From Suilimivivens sp964402925 (GTDB taxonomy: Bacteria; Bacillota; Clostridia; Lachnospirales; Lachnospiraceae), in contig CAYOED010000007.1 in the NCBI GenBank assembly GCA_964402925.1, positions 11,396 through 75,395 of the forward strand: DNA of 64,000 nucleotides. The letters run 5' to 3'. The notes below the pieces were generated by a model. That model was not told the origin of the DNA. It ran no database searches and worked only from the letters and a program-made list of their open reading frames with translations. The position numbers and the translations under genes are program-made. Positions 35,359 through 44,466 of the stretch are shown piece by piece (the stretch's first letter is position 1; each line of letters opens with the position of its first letter).

Positions 35359-37056
35359 ATGAAGAAAAAAATAATACCTGTTCTGATAGCAATCGTCCTT
35401 ATTATAGTAATTGCAGGCGTAAGCTTCGGAGCAAAGATATTGGAAAGATATTCCTACACAAAAGAACGCGCTGACCTTAATGCCTATTTTGGCATGTCGG
35501 GGGATGGAGATGTGGCAATCGTACTGCAGAATGAAATAATTGAAGAGAGAGCACGTCTGTTTGACGGCGTTTATTACCTGGATTTAAATACGGTTCATAA
35601 ATATTTTAATGACCGTTTCTATGAAGATAAAAGCGAGGGTCTTTTACTCTATACGCTTCCGGATGGTATTATCCGCACGGTTACAGGAAGCAATGAGGTG
35701 ACAGACAAGAGCGGAACCCAGTCGCTGGCATACCAGCCGGCACGATACGAAGGGGAGACTTTATACGTTGCAATAGATTATGTGAAACAGTACACCAATT
35801 TCGCCTATGAAGGGTTTACAGAGCCGAATCGTCTCCAGATTTACACCAGCTGGGAAGAGCGTCAGACCGCTGAAGTCAAGAAAGATACTGCGGTAAGAAT
35901 CTTGGGCGGTGTGAAGAGTGAAATCCTCGAGGATGTCCATGCCGGAGACAAGGTAATTCTCCTCGAACAGATGGAGACCTGGAGCAAAGTCAAGACGGCG
36001 GACTCCGTAATCGGCTATATAGAGAACAAGCGGCTTGAGGAAGCCAGAGCGGAACTTCCCATTCCGGTTACTGATTATGAGGAGCCTGAATACACCAGCC
36101 TTACAAGGGATCATAAAATTAATCTGGGTTGGCATGTGATAGCCGGAGTGGCAGGTAATGACACCATCGATGCGATGACTGCCCAGACAAAAGGGCTCAA
36201 CGTCATCTCACCTACATGGTTCAAGCTTAGTGATAATGAAGGCAACTTTACCAGCTTTGCAAGTCAGGGCTATGTGGACAAGGCTCATGGGATGGGACTT
36301 GAAGTGTGGGCGCTTGTTGAAAATATTGAATATAAAGACAGCATTGATATGTACGAAATTCTTTCCTCCACAACCACCAGAGCAAAACTGATCGATGGTC
36401 TGGTAAATACCGCGCTCACTTATGGACTTGACGGAATCAACGTGGATTTTGAGCAGATCAGTATGGACTGCGGAGAACACTATATAGAATTTATCCGGGA
36501 ATTGTCCATTCCCTGCCGTGCAAACGGCATCGTTCTTTCGGTGGACAATTATGTTCCTACCGGATATACCGATCATTACGACAGAGAAGAACAGGGCGTG
36601 GTCGCCGACTATGTAATCATCATGGGATATGATGAACACTATGCCGGAAGCCCGGAGGCAGGCAGCGTTGCATCTATCAACTTCGTTGAGGAGGGCATCC
36701 AAAAAACGGTTGCACAGGTTCCTGCCAATAAAGTAATCAACGCAGTTCCGTTCTATACCAGAATCTGGGAAACAAAAGACGGTCAGCTCAGCAGCCAAGC
36801 GGTAGGAATGGAAATGGCGGAGGAATACATCAGCGCCCACAACATCCAGACTGAATGGGATGATGAAACCTGTCAGAATTACGGGGAGTACTCAGATGGC
36901 GTAAGCTTATTCCAGGTATGGCTGGAAGATGAAAAGTCCCTAGAGGTAAAACTGAACATTATGGAAAAATATCAGATAGGCGGAGTGGCAAGCTGGAGAC
37001 TTGGTTTTGAAAAACCTGAAATATGGGATATAATTGAAGCATATCTGGCACGATAA
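35359..37056 (+). CDS. GH18-family glycosidase-like protein with SH3 domain
   Basis: 565 aa. One N-terminal membrane or signal helix, a region resembling a copper-amine-oxidase-like/LysM-linked beta domain (50-165), an SH3_3-like stretch (TAVRILGGVKSEILEDVHAGDKVILLEQMETWSKVKT), then a GH18 barrel from about 255. The catalytic motif DGINVDFEQ carries the acid Glu; YVIIMGYDEHYAG and GVASWRLG are further family strands. The family includes spore-cortex and cell-wall acting enzymes (YaaH/YdhD-like). Substrate likely peptidoglycan or chitin-like glycans. Confidence 0.88.
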   Translation: MKKKIIPVLIAIVLIIVIAGVSFGAKILERYSYTKERADLNAYFGMSGDGDVAIVLQNEIIEERARLFDGVYYLDLNTVHKYFNDRFYEDKSEGLLLYTLPDGIIRTVTGSNEVTDKSGTQSLAYQPARYEGETLYVAIDYVKQYTNFAYEGFTEPNRLQIYTSWEERQTAEVKKDTAVRILGGVKSEILEDVHAGDKVILLEQMETWSKVKTADSVIGYIENKRLEEARAELPIPVTDYEEPEYTSLTRDHKINLGWHVIAGVAGNDTIDAMTAQTKGLNVISPTWFKLSDNEGNFTSFASQGYVDKAHGMGLEVWALVENIEYKDSIDMYEILSSTTTRAKLIDGLVNTALTYGLDGINVDFEQISMDCGEHYIEFIRELSIPCRANGIVLSVDNYVPTGYTDHYDREEQGVVADYVIIMGYDEHYAGSPEAGSVASINFVEEGIQKTVAQVPANKVINAVPFYTRIWETKDGQLSSQAVGMEMAEEYISAHNIQTEWDDETCQNYGEYSDGVSLFQVWLEDEKSLEVKLNIMEKYQIGGVASWRLGFEKPEIWDIIEAYLAR

Positions 37057-37085
37057 AATTTCATACCTTGAACTAGTTTTAAAAC

Positions 37086-37127
37086 AACGGGTTGGAAGTT
37101 TTTAAATAAGCTTCCAGCCCGTTTTGC
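37086..37127 (+). terminator. Terminator after the GH18 gene
   Basis: AACGGGTTGGAAG pairs with CTTCCAGCCCGTT around an AT-rich loop, then TTGC. It may serve both strands. Confidence 0.85.
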
Positions 37128-37139
37128 GTCGGCGTTAGT

Positions 37140-37361
37140 TTAATCCTGTTTCTCCTTGTCTCTCTGAAATTCCAGTATATCTCCCGGTTGGCAGTCCAGC
37201 ACATCGCAGATTGCGTTTAATGTGGAAAATCTGATTGCACTCACTTTCCCCGTCTTGATATTGGAAAGATTCACATTTGCGATTCCAACCTTTTCTGCCA
37301 ATTCATTCAGGGATATCTTCCGATCTGCCATCACACGGTCTAATCTTAATATAATCGCCAT
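37140..37361 (-). CDS. XRE-family transcriptional regulator (YozG-like)
   Basis: 73-74 aa from ATG 37361 with AAGGAGG nine bases upstream. It is a bare helix-turn-helix: MAIILRLDRVMADRKISLNELAEKVGIANVNLSNIKTGKVSAIRFSTLNAICDVLDCQPGDILEF. Such regulators are regularly paired with DUF2975 membrane proteins, as here, where that gene lies just upstream by 16 bases. Confidence 0.9.
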   Translation of the reverse strand: MAIILRLDRVMADRKISLNELAEKVGIANVNLSNIKTGKVSAIRFSTLNAICDVLDCQPGDILEFQRDKEKQD

Positions 37362-37377
37362 CTCTACATGCCTCCTT

Positions 37378-37917
37378 TTATAATGTTTCATCTGACTGCC
37401 TTTGAAGTTCACATCCATATTCAAAAATATGGATCACGCACCAAAACGCAATCGCTACGATAATCCCTATTCCCACGGAGCTGCTCACAATAAGAAGCGT
37501 TGCCAATACGAAAACGACCTTTAAGTTTTTTATGACAGAAGCTTGGAAGGGAGAATAACTTTCACGCATTTCCTTAAACACCTTACCCACAAAATGAATC
37601 AGCACAGCAGTACAGATCAGCATTGCGCCCATCGCAATTATTTCTGCACCAATGGTAGTAGCAAAATCACCTTGCTCAAACAGATTACGCATCAATGTTC
37701 CTTCAAGAAAATCCAAGTCATCCATCTGCAACTCACCGGCGGCAATCAGTTCCTCAAATATTCTGTTAATCTGTTTACTCGCTCCCACCATAATGATTCC
37801 TGCCAGAATTGTAATAACAGACATCACAATGCAAAAAATTTTAGCAATGTTCGTTACAATTACTCCCGTATTACTTGTTTTTTGAATTTTTTCAATAATT
37901 GTTCTTTCTTCTTTCAT
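37378..37917 (-). CDS. DUF2975-like membrane protein
   Basis: 179 aa from ATG 37917 (GAGG upstream). Four hydrophobic helices (IFCIVMSVITILAGIIMVGA, IGAEIIAMGAMLICTAVLIHF, VVFVLATLLIVSSS, IGIIVAIAFWCVIHIF) with a SPF-xx-xVIKNLKV motif typical of DUF2975. Function unknown; likely a partner of the XRE regulator encoded next. Confidence 0.75.
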   Translation of the reverse strand: MKEERTIIEKIQKTSNTGVIVTNIAKIFCIVMSVITILAGIIMVGASKQINRIFEELIAAGELQMDDLDFLEGTLMRNLFEQGDFATTIGAEIIAMGAMLICTAVLIHFVGKVFKEMRESYSPFQASVIKNLKVVFVLATLLIVSSSVGIGIIVAIAFWCVIHIFEYGCELQRQSDETL

Positions 37918-38107
37918 TTTCACTTTCCTCACTCTCATGTTTTTTTATTTCAGGTTTCTATTTCAGGCTGCATGCATTTATCACCTTCTATGATGCTATC
38001 ATAATCCATGTTTTTACGTTTGTCAATACATTTTTAATGTTTATCATTAATTATTTTATTTTCCCTATTAAACGTCACTTTTAAAAAGGTGGGATCCATA
38101 AGTCCGC

Positions 38108-38152
38108 ACAGGAGCGGTATATATTCCAACGTCGTCACGCTCCCGCTCCTGT
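38108..38152 (-). repeat. Module A, internally deleted copy
   Basis: Left arm ACAGGAGCGGTATATATTCC is followed by the first 22 bases of the reversed core (AACGTCGTCACGCTCCCGCT) and then closes early on CCTGT. The intact equivalent is at 57621-57752. Confidence 0.7.
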
Positions 38153-38227
38153 ACTACGTTACTGGCTAGCCTGCGAAGTGTAATATGGCGTTCACTATTT
38201 ATTTTCTATCGGACAGCCGAAGCACAG

Positions 38228-38363
38228 CTCTGAGAGGATAAATAATCCATAAGGAGCCCCTTAAAAAGCGTCAGCGCTTGACGAGGTTCTTTCGAGTCTA
38301 GCGTCTGCTACGCTTTTTGCGGAGCGAGAGCGCGGCGACGTTGGATTATTTATCCTCTCAGAG
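38228..38363 (+). repeat. Module B, 136-bp palindromic module
   Basis: Perfect 21-bp inverted arms (CTCTGAGAGGATAAATAATC plus C, and complement) enclose a 94-base core that itself folds. The core begins ATAAGGAGCCCCT and ends GGCGACGTT. The same arms and a near-identical core of the same length occur inverted at 57416-57551. Confidence 0.88.
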
Positions 38364-38430
38364 CGTCACTCCAGCCAGTATGTAAAAAATAACATTTTTT
38401 CACTAAAGTATTCCAAAATGCAAGGAGCAA

Positions 38431-38459
38431 TTGGTTTTTTTGATGCAATCTGGTATACT
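38431..38459 (+). promoter_or_regulatory. Promoter of pflA
   Basis: TTGGTT, 17 bases, TATACT, about 30 bases before the activase start codon and just beyond the right end of the composite repeat. Confidence 0.65.
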
Positions 38460-38489
38460 ATAAGATGAAACAAGAAGGGAGATTTTGTT

Positions 38490-39245
38490 ATGCAAGGAAG
38501 AATTCATTCGTTAGAAAGTTTCGGCACTGTAGACGGTCCCGGCACCCGGTTCGTGGTCTTTGTCCAGGGATGCCCCATGCGCTGCGCATACTGTCACAAT
38601 CCCGATACCTGGGCTATGACCGGCGGTACCATGATGGAACCGGAAGAAATTTTTGAACAATATAAAAGAAATGAAGAATTTTACAAAAAAGGCGGCATCA
38701 CCGTAACCGGCGGTGAGCCTTTAATGCAGGTGGATTTTCTGATAGACCTCTTTACCATCGCAAAGAAAAACAATGTACACACCTGCATCGATTCATCCGG
38801 TATCGCTTTCAAACCGGATAACACTGAATTCATCAATAAGCTTGACAGATTAATGGAACTTACGGATCTTGTAATGCTGGATATCAAACATATCGACCCT
38901 GCAAAGCACAAAGAGCTTACCGCACAGCCCAATGACGGTATCCTTGCTTTTGCAGAATATTTAAACCGGAAGCATATCGATATGTGGATCCGCCATGTTG
39001 TGGTTCCCGGCATTACAGATGACGATACGTATCTGTTCGAACTGGGTTACTTTATCGGGCAGTTTGACAATTTAAAGGCCCTGGATGTACTCCCATACCA
39101 CACTATGGGCGAGTCCAAGTATGAAAAGCTGGGCATTCCTTACAAACTCGCCGGAGTACCTGCCATGGATAAAAATAAAGTGATTGAAAAGAAAGAAGTC
39201 ATCTTGAAGGGTATCCGCAAGCGCAGAGATGAAAAGGTAATGTAA
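38490..39245 (+). CDS. pflA: Pyruvate formate-lyase activating enzyme
   Basis: 251 aa radical-SAM protein. The cluster-binding cysteines are in CPMRCAYCHNPDTW near residue 29, followed by GGITVTGGEPLMQ for SAM binding. It uses SAM to put the radical on the PFL glycine, here presumably Gly55 of the separate 80-aa protein. It is 7 kb from the PFL operon rather than adjacent, with its own promoter. Confidence 0.96.
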   Translation: MQGRIHSLESFGTVDGPGTRFVVFVQGCPMRCAYCHNPDTWAMTGGTMMEPEEIFEQYKRNEEFYKKGGITVTGGEPLMQVDFLIDLFTIAKKNNVHTCIDSSGIAFKPDNTEFINKLDRLMELTDLVMLDIKHIDPAKHKELTAQPNDGILAFAEYLNRKHIDMWIRHVVVPGITDDDTYLFELGYFIGQFDNLKALDVLPYHTMGESKYEKLGIPYKLAGVPAMDKNKVIEKKEVILKGIRKRRDEKVM

Positions 39246-39296
39246 TTTTAGGGATATTTTACTTGTATTCCCTATCGTTTTATATTAAAATATAAG

Positions 39297-39443
39297 AAGA
39301 GTCGTAACCATTCAGTACAGGTCGAAGCATTTACTGCTGAGACCGTAAGAATATGATTCAGGCATGCAAAATCCCATTGCCGTAGGCAATTTAGGATGGA
39401 TTTTGCATTGTAACTGTGAAGGTACTGAACAGTTACGAAGAGT
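39297..39443 (+). repeat. 6-bp target duplication around the 135-bp MITE
   Basis: AAGAGT occurs immediately before the element (39297-39302) and immediately after it (39438-39443). Confidence 0.8.
39303..39437 (+). mobile_element. 135-bp MITE
   Basis: Ends CGTAACCATTCAGTAC and (inverted) CGTAACTGTTCAGTAC match at 14 of 16 positions. An inner palindrome pairs ATGCAAAATCC with GGATTTTGCAT, and within it ATTGCC with GGCAAT, so it folds into a long hairpin. It lies between pflA and the ferredoxin gene. A matching, inverted end is at 63946-64000. Confidence 0.85.
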
Positions 39444-39508
39444 TTGATAATAAAATATCAATAAGCGCCGTATGATTTGGTACGGACATATTTAAGGAGG
39501 ATTTGATC

Positions 39509-39679
39509 ATGGCATATGTAATTAGCGACTCTTGTATCTCTTGTGGTGCTTGTGCTGGACAATGTCCTGTAGGTGCTATCAGCGAAGGTGATGGAAAGTT
39601 TGAAATTGATTCCAACACTTGTATCAGCTGTGGTTCCTGTGCTGGCGGATGCCCTGTAGGCGCTATCTCCGAAGCATAA
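39509..39679 (+). CDS. 2x[4Fe-4S] ferredoxin
   Basis: 56 aa: MAYVISDSCISCGACAGQCPVGAI followed by TCISCGSCAGGCPVGAISEA. Both CxxCxxCxxxCP motifs are complete, giving two [4Fe-4S] clusters. AAGGAGG is upstream. This clostridial electron carrier serves pyruvate, hydrogenase or Rnf reactions. Position after pflA could be chance, as a MITE now separates them. Confidence 0.95.
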   Translation: MAYVISDSCISCGACAGQCPVGAISEGDGKFEIDSNTCISCGSCAGGCPVGAISEA

Positions 39680-39694
39680 ACATTGGATAGCTCA

Positions 39695-39727
39695 AAGCGT
39701 TCAATCATACGATTGAACGCTTTTTTC
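39695..39727. terminator. Bidirectional terminator between ferredoxin and MerR genes
   Basis: AAGCGTTCAATC pairs perfectly with GATTGAACGCTT, ATAC loop, then a T run. It overlaps the last codons of the MerR gene. Confidence 0.88.
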
Positions 39728-40487
39728 TTAGAAATACTTTCCCTATTCCTTTTTTCTCTTCTTCTTTTGTATTTTCCTCCTCTTGCTTCGCAGGAATCCC
39801 CTTATCCCGTATTTTTTTGCCTTTTCTGCCCCTCTGGGTATAAGCACGGAGCAGTTCGTCAATCTGATGATAATGTTCTTCTTGCTTTAACAGTCTCTCC
39901 TCCTCTCTGGCATCTTCTTTCTCTTCCTGAAGCCTGAACTGGTAATCCAGTTCTTTTAATAGAGTCTCTTTTATTTCCTCACATATTTCCTTATTGTTGC
40001 TTTGTACCGCTTCCACGATCATCTCTTTTAAAAGCTGCTGGAGTCTTAAGCTCTTTTGCTCACGGCTCTCCTCCTGCACCTGCAGCACGTTACTGTCCAC
40101 TGGAAGAAATTCCCCTTTCTTTACCATGATTACATGGTGTTTTCCCAAATCCACATCCTCCTGAATGGATGATGCCTGTGCCTCTGCTCCATCCTGCTGC
40201 ATCTGTCCCTCTTTTTCGCCTTGCGGCTTTTCAAAAAGCATGATCGGAGTCTTAAGATCACCATTTTTCAATATATGACGTATCGCCTTGAGCTGGAGCC
40301 CCTGTTCCTTCAGTTCCTTTACCCGCTGGAATCTGCTGATGTCTTCTTCCGTGTAATAGCGGTGTCCCATTTCGTTCCGCTTCGCCGGTACTTTCAATTC
40401 CTCCTCCCAGTATCTGAGGACGTGTGCCTCCACCTGTACTTTTTTCGCTGCATCCGAAATCATATAAATTTTTTCTGCCTGTTTCAT
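39705..40487 (-). CDS. MerR-family regulator with long coiled tail
   Basis: 260 aa. N-terminal winged helix KIYMISDAAKKVQVEAHVLRYWEEELKVPAKRNEMGHRYYTEEDISRFQRVKELKEQGLQLKAIRHIL is MerR type. The rest is highly charged and helical (residues 110-250) with no cysteine effector site, and ends in a very basic segment. Effector and targets are unknown. It follows dnaB. Confidence 0.85.
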   Translation of the reverse strand: MKQAEKIYMISDAAKKVQVEAHVLRYWEEELKVPAKRNEMGHRYYTEEDISRFQRVKELKEQGLQLKAIRHILKNGDLKTPIMLFEKPQGEKEGQMQQDGAEAQASSIQEDVDLGKHHVIMVKKGEFLPVDSNVLQVQEESREQKSLRLQQLLKEMIVEAVQSNNKEICEEIKETLLKELDYQFRLQEEKEDAREEERLLKQEEHYHQIDELLRAYTQRGRKGKKIRDKGIPAKQEEENTKEEEKKGIGKVFLRKKRSIV

Positions 40488-40578
40488 ATTTTTCCCCTTT
40501 CTTCTTATTATTAGATAAAAAAAGAGAACACGCCCTCACAGCTTGTCCTCTTTTGTAATGTATACTTGATATATAATT

Positions 40579-41919
40579 TTACTTCTGCAGATTGGCAAAC
40601 TTGGTATAATCCGGCAGCCAAACCAGTTCTATGGTGCCAATCGGACCATTTCTCTGCTTGGCAATGATAATCTCTGCAATGCCTTTCTTTTCCGTATCTT
40701 TGTTGTAATAATCATCTCTGTATATGAACATGACCACGTCGGCATCCTGCTCTATGGCACCGGACTCACGCAAATCTGAAAGCATGGGTCTGTGGTCCGG
40801 ACGCTGCTCTACTGCACGAGATAGCTGAGAGAGCGCTACTACCGGCACATCCAATTCCCTTGCCAATGCCTTCAAGGAACGGGATATGTCTGAAATTTCC
40901 TGTTGCCTGGAGTCAGAGCCCCTTCCGCTTCCTGACATCAGCTGCAGGTAGTCGATGATGATAATCTTGAGGTCATGCTCCAGCTTATATTTTCTGCATT
41001 TGGAACGCAGTTCTGAAATACTGATACCCGGCGTATCATCTATAATCAGATTCGATTTTCCTATCACCCCTGCACTTTCTATCAGCTTCTCCCACTCTGC
41101 GTCGGAAAGATTACCGGTGCGCAGGTGCTGGGAATCCACCTTGGATTCCAAGGAAAAAAGACGATTTACAAGCTGCTCTTTACTCATTTCCAGACTGAAT
41201 ATGGCTACCGTCTGATTAGATTTAAATGCCACGTATTGGGCAATATTCAGTACAAAAGCGGTCTTTCCCATAGATGGTCTTGCTGCCACAAGAATTAAAT
41301 CAGAAGGCTGCATACCTGCTGTCCTGTAATCCAGATCGACAAAGCCTGTGGCAATACCTGTGACATTTCCATTATTTTTGGATGCCTTTTCTATTTTATC
41401 CATGGCGTTCATCACTACCTGTCTGATAGGAACGAACTCTCCCGTATTTCGTTTTTGAACCAGTTCAAAGACCCGTTTTTCGGTGTCTTCCAGAATCACT
41501 TCCAGATTTTCTTTTCCAACATAGCAGGTATTGGCAATCTCTTCATTCAGACGAATCAGCTTCCGAAGCGTTGACTTCTCAGCGACAATATTGGCATAAT
41601 ACTTGATATTAGCCGATGTGGGCACTGCGGTAATTAAATCTCTGATAAATTCAAGACTGCTGACCTCCGGCGGCACATCCTTCTCCTTAAGCCTGTCCTG
41701 AAGCGTTATCAGATCTACGGGTCTGCCCTCATCATTTAACTCGACCATGGTATCAAATACTACCCCGTACTGTCTGCCGTAAAAATCGTCGCCCGAAACA
41801 ATTTCAGATGCTACCGTGATAGCTTCCCTATCCATGATCATGGATCCGATTACCGATTGTTCCGCTTCTATGCTATGCGGTAATACCCGCTTTAAAAGCG
41901 CTTCCTCCGATGCTGCCAT
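40579..41919 (-). CDS. dnaB: Replicative DNA helicase
   Basis: 446 aa DnaB. N-terminal primase-interacting domain (PHSIEAEQSVIGSMIMDREAI), RecA-type core with Walker A ARPSMGKTAF, Walker B IIIIDYLQLM and QRPDHRPMLSDLRESGAIEQDADVVMFIYRDDYY. No intein. Seven bases after rplI, the conserved Firmicute order. Confidence 0.98.
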   Translation of the reverse strand: MAASEEALLKRVLPHSIEAEQSVIGSMIMDREAITVASEIVSGDDFYGRQYGVVFDTMVELNDEGRPVDLITLQDRLKEKDVPPEVSSLEFIRDLITAVPTSANIKYYANIVAEKSTLRKLIRLNEEIANTCYVGKENLEVILEDTEKRVFELVQKRNTGEFVPIRQVVMNAMDKIEKASKNNGNVTGIATGFVDLDYRTAGMQPSDLILVAARPSMGKTAFVLNIAQYVAFKSNQTVAIFSLEMSKEQLVNRLFSLESKVDSQHLRTGNLSDAEWEKLIESAGVIGKSNLIIDDTPGISISELRSKCRKYKLEHDLKIIIIDYLQLMSGSGRGSDSRQQEISDISRSLKALARELDVPVVALSQLSRAVEQRPDHRPMLSDLRESGAIEQDADVVMFIYRDDYYNKDTEKKGIAEIIIAKQRNGPIGTIELVWLPDYTKFANLQK

Positions 41920-41926
41920 TTATCTT

Positions 41927-42379
41927 CTAACCTTTCATCTGTGTTACTTTCACTTTCAGTCTGCCTGTCACACTCGGGTGCAGTTTTACACCTACTTCAA
42001 ACACGCCGAAACTTTTGATTGCTTCGGGAAGAATGATTTTTTTCTTATCAATTTCCTTTCCGCACTGTTCCTTGTAGCCCTGTGCGATTTCCTTCGTGGA
42101 AATAGAACCGAAAGTCTTACCGCCTTCTCCGGCTTTGATTGATAAAACAACTTCTTCCTCTTCCATTTCTTTGGCAAATGCCTGTGCCGCTTCAAGCTGC
42201 TCTTTTGCAAGCTTTTCATCATTTGCCTTCTTCAGCTTTAAATCATTCATATTCTTGTTATTTGCTTCGATACCCAGTTTTTGGGGTAAAACAAAATTCC
42301 TTGCGTATCCGTCATTTACGTTTACGATGTCGCCCTTTTTTCCAAGGCTCTTTACATCCTCTAACAATATTACTTTCAT
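41927..42379 (-). CDS. rplI: 50S ribosomal protein L9
   Basis: 150 aa. MKVILLEDVKSLGKKGDIVNVNDGYARNFVLPQKLGIEA is the conserved N-terminal 23S-binding domain, followed by the long connecting helix and C-terminal domain. Located between the gdpP-like gene and dnaB. Confidence 0.98.
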   Translation of the reverse strand: MKVILLEDVKSLGKKGDIVNVNDGYARNFVLPQKLGIEANNKNMNDLKLKKANDEKLAKEQLEAAQAFAKEMEEEEVVLSIKAGEGGKTFGSISTKEIAQGYKEQCGKEIDKKKIILPEAIKSFGVFEVGVKLHPSVTGRLKVKVTQMKG

Positions 42380-42402
42380 AATTTTATCTCCTCTGTCTGA
42401 AA

Positions 42403-44466
42403 TTATCCTACCTCCAGGTCACCCTCGGCAATCATCTTGTCCAATGTTCCTTTCAAAATACCAATGCCTTCAGGAATCGAAACGCCATTTAGCTGACATC
42501 CTGCTGTTCCTAAATGACCGCCCCCTCCCATCTTCTCCATGATAATCTGCACATTGACCTCATCAATGGATCTGGCACTGATAAATACCTGATTCTGATA
42601 CTCCGTAAGAACAAAACTTGCCTTTACTCCCTTAATATTCAAAAGTTCATTGGCGGCCTGTGCGCCAACAACGGTAGGGCTCTGTATATCTTCGCTGCTG
42701 CAGGTTGAAATCGCATACGACTTTTTGTATATTTCCGCCTGGCTCACTGCGTCCGCCTTTGCCTTATATTCTACAGCATCTTCCCTGGACAGCTTACGCA
42801 CTCTGGTCACATCTGCGCCGTTCCTTCTCAAAAATGCCGCCGCCTCAAAGGTCCGGACACCTGTCTTGGTCATAAAGTTATTGGTATCGACTACAATGCC
42901 GGAGTACATGCAGTCCGCCTCTTCCGCTGTAATCTTAATATTCTCTCCAATGTACTGCAGAATCTCGGAAACCATCTCGCAGGCTGAGGATGCATACGCT
43001 TCCACATAGGAAAGAGTTGCATTTTCAATAATTTCCGATCCTTGCCTGTGATGATCCAGTACCACGATTGATTTACACATCCTTAAGAGTTCCGGACATT
43101 CCGTAATACTGGGCTTATTGACATCCACCACCACCAGCACGGTATTGTTTCCTGCAAGTTCCAATGCCTGCTGACTGGTAACGATCATATCCTCATTATA
43201 TCCTTCATGGTTCCTGATCAAATCAACCATGGGTTTCATGGAAGCGCTCACATCATTCAGCACGATATTTGCCTTCCGATCCAGAGTAACCGCAATCCGG
43301 TAGATTCCTACTGCCGCTCCAAAGCTATCCACATCCGCAAGCCGGTGTCCCATAATGAGCACTCTCTCTTTAGTGGAAATGATCTCTCTAAGGGCCTGTG
43401 CTTTGACTCTTGCCTTTACTCTCGTATTTTTCTCTACCTGCTGGCTCTTTCCGCCAAAGTAGGTGACATTTTCAGGTGTCTTTACAACCGCCTGGTCACC
43501 GCCGCGCCCTAATGCAAGATCAATGGCGTTGCGGGCAAATTCGTAATTCTGAGCATAACTGAGACCATCCAGCCCCAGACCTATACTGATCGTCACTGCC
43601 ATCTCATTGCCAATGTTGACCGTCTTGACCTCCTCCAGAATGTCAAACTTGTTCTCCCTAAGAAGCATGGTTGCTTTTTTGCGGAGAATGATCATGTACT
43701 TGTCCTTTTCTATTTTCTTACAGATTCCGTCAAGAGCTGCTATATATTTATTGACTTTTCTGTCTATCAGCGCAATTAAGAGAGAACGCCTCACCTCTTC
43801 CACACTTTCAAGGGCTTCATCATAGTTGTCAAGATAAATCATGCCCACTGCCAGACTCTGGTCATCCACTTCCCGGAGTGCGATTTTAAGCGCTGTCTCA
43901 TCAAACAGATAAAAAGCGATCAGAAAGCCATTAGAATCATCCGCCTCAACGATATCGCTGCTTTCAAGCATATCCCGCATAGAAAGTTTTCTCATCTTGG
44001 CAACATAATTACTCTCTTCGAATACAATATCCATCTCCGTAAATTCGCTCTCATAGGGAAGTTTTTCTTTGGTGATGGAAGGAAAAAGAGAGGTGATAGA
44101 TTTCCTATATCCCTTTGCCTTATGCACTACTTCCTCAAAGGCTTCATTGGTCCAAATGATGTGCCCGCTGTCATCCAGCATTGCATAGGGAATCTCCAGT
44201 TCCCGCAGAAGCACCTTCTGTATCTGTCCATACTGGGTCGCAAAACTTACCATCTCATTCATAATGACCGGCTTATTATAAAGCTGCAAAAACACCACCA
44301 CCGCAAAGTAAAGCATGGTGAAGCAGGTCACGATAAGACCGGCAGGTACACTGAAAAGATATACCGCCAGATTTACAATCATCAATAAAAAACCCAGATA
44401 TAAAGAAGTCTGCATATATCTTTTCAGTCTTCCCTTTAATCTCAATTTGCTTCTTAATGGAGCCAT
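42403..44466 (-). CDS. GdpP-like c-di-AMP phosphodiesterase
   Basis: 687 aa. Two N-terminal membrane helices (about 18-55), a PAS-like region, a degenerate GGDEF domain (about 170-310) and a DHH/DHHA1 phosphodiesterase (from about 350) with GHRLADVDSFGAAVG, VVVDVN, VLDHHRQG and GGGGHLGTAGCQ. The family hydrolyses c-di-AMP to pApA and so affects potassium and wall homeostasis. Order gdpP-rplI-dnaB is conserved in Firmicutes. Confidence 0.93.
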   Translation of the reverse strand: MAPLRSKLRLKGRLKRYMQTSLYLGFLLMIVNLAVYLFSVPAGLIVTCFTMLYFAVVVFLQLYNKPVIMNEMVSFATQYGQIQKVLLRELEIPYAMLDDSGHIIWTNEAFEEVVHKAKGYRKSITSLFPSITKEKLPYESEFTEMDIVFEESNYVAKMRKLSMRDMLESSDIVEADDSNGFLIAFYLFDETALKIALREVDDQSLAVGMIYLDNYDEALESVEEVRRSLLIALIDRKVNKYIAALDGICKKIEKDKYMIILRKKATMLLRENKFDILEEVKTVNIGNEMAVTISIGLGLDGLSYAQNYEFARNAIDLALGRGGDQAVVKTPENVTYFGGKSQQVEKNTRVKARVKAQALREIISTKERVLIMGHRLADVDSFGAAVGIYRIAVTLDRKANIVLNDVSASMKPMVDLIRNHEGYNEDMIVTSQQALELAGNNTVLVVVDVNKPSITECPELLRMCKSIVVLDHHRQGSEIIENATLSYVEAYASSACEMVSEILQYIGENIKITAEEADCMYSGIVVDTNNFMTKTGVRTFEAAAFLRRNGADVTRVRKLSREDAVEYKAKADAVSQAEIYKKSYAISTCSSEDIQSPTVVGAQAANELLNIKGVKASFVLTEYQNQVFISARSIDEVNVQIIMEKMGGGGHLGTAGCQLNGVSIPEGIGILKGTLDKMIAEGDLEVG

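Larger units (their letters stand above)
38074..38393. mobile_element. MITE-like composite palindromic element, copy 1
   Basis: About 320 bp with imperfect terminal inverted repeats (GTCACTTTTAAAAAGG and GTTATTTTTTACATAC read inward). It holds a truncated module A (38108-38152), a linker starting ACTACGTTACTGGC and an intact module B (38228-38363). The whole arrangement recurs inverted at 57386-57783, including flanks and linker. It has no coding capacity. The name MITE-like is inference. Confidence 0.75.

Noticed and set aside
36208..36840. Minus-strand 210-aa frame
   Set aside because: It lies opposite the GH18 gene with its conserved DGINVDFEQ motif; no family pattern.
38228..38363. Ordinary transcription terminator
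   Set aside because: The 21-bp arms are separated by 94 bases, there is no U run, and the unit recurs with linker and flanks 19 kb away.
39433..39708. Minus-strand 91-aa frame
   Set aside because: It is opposite the ferredoxin gene, whose paired CxxCxxCxxxCP motifs settle the coding strand.
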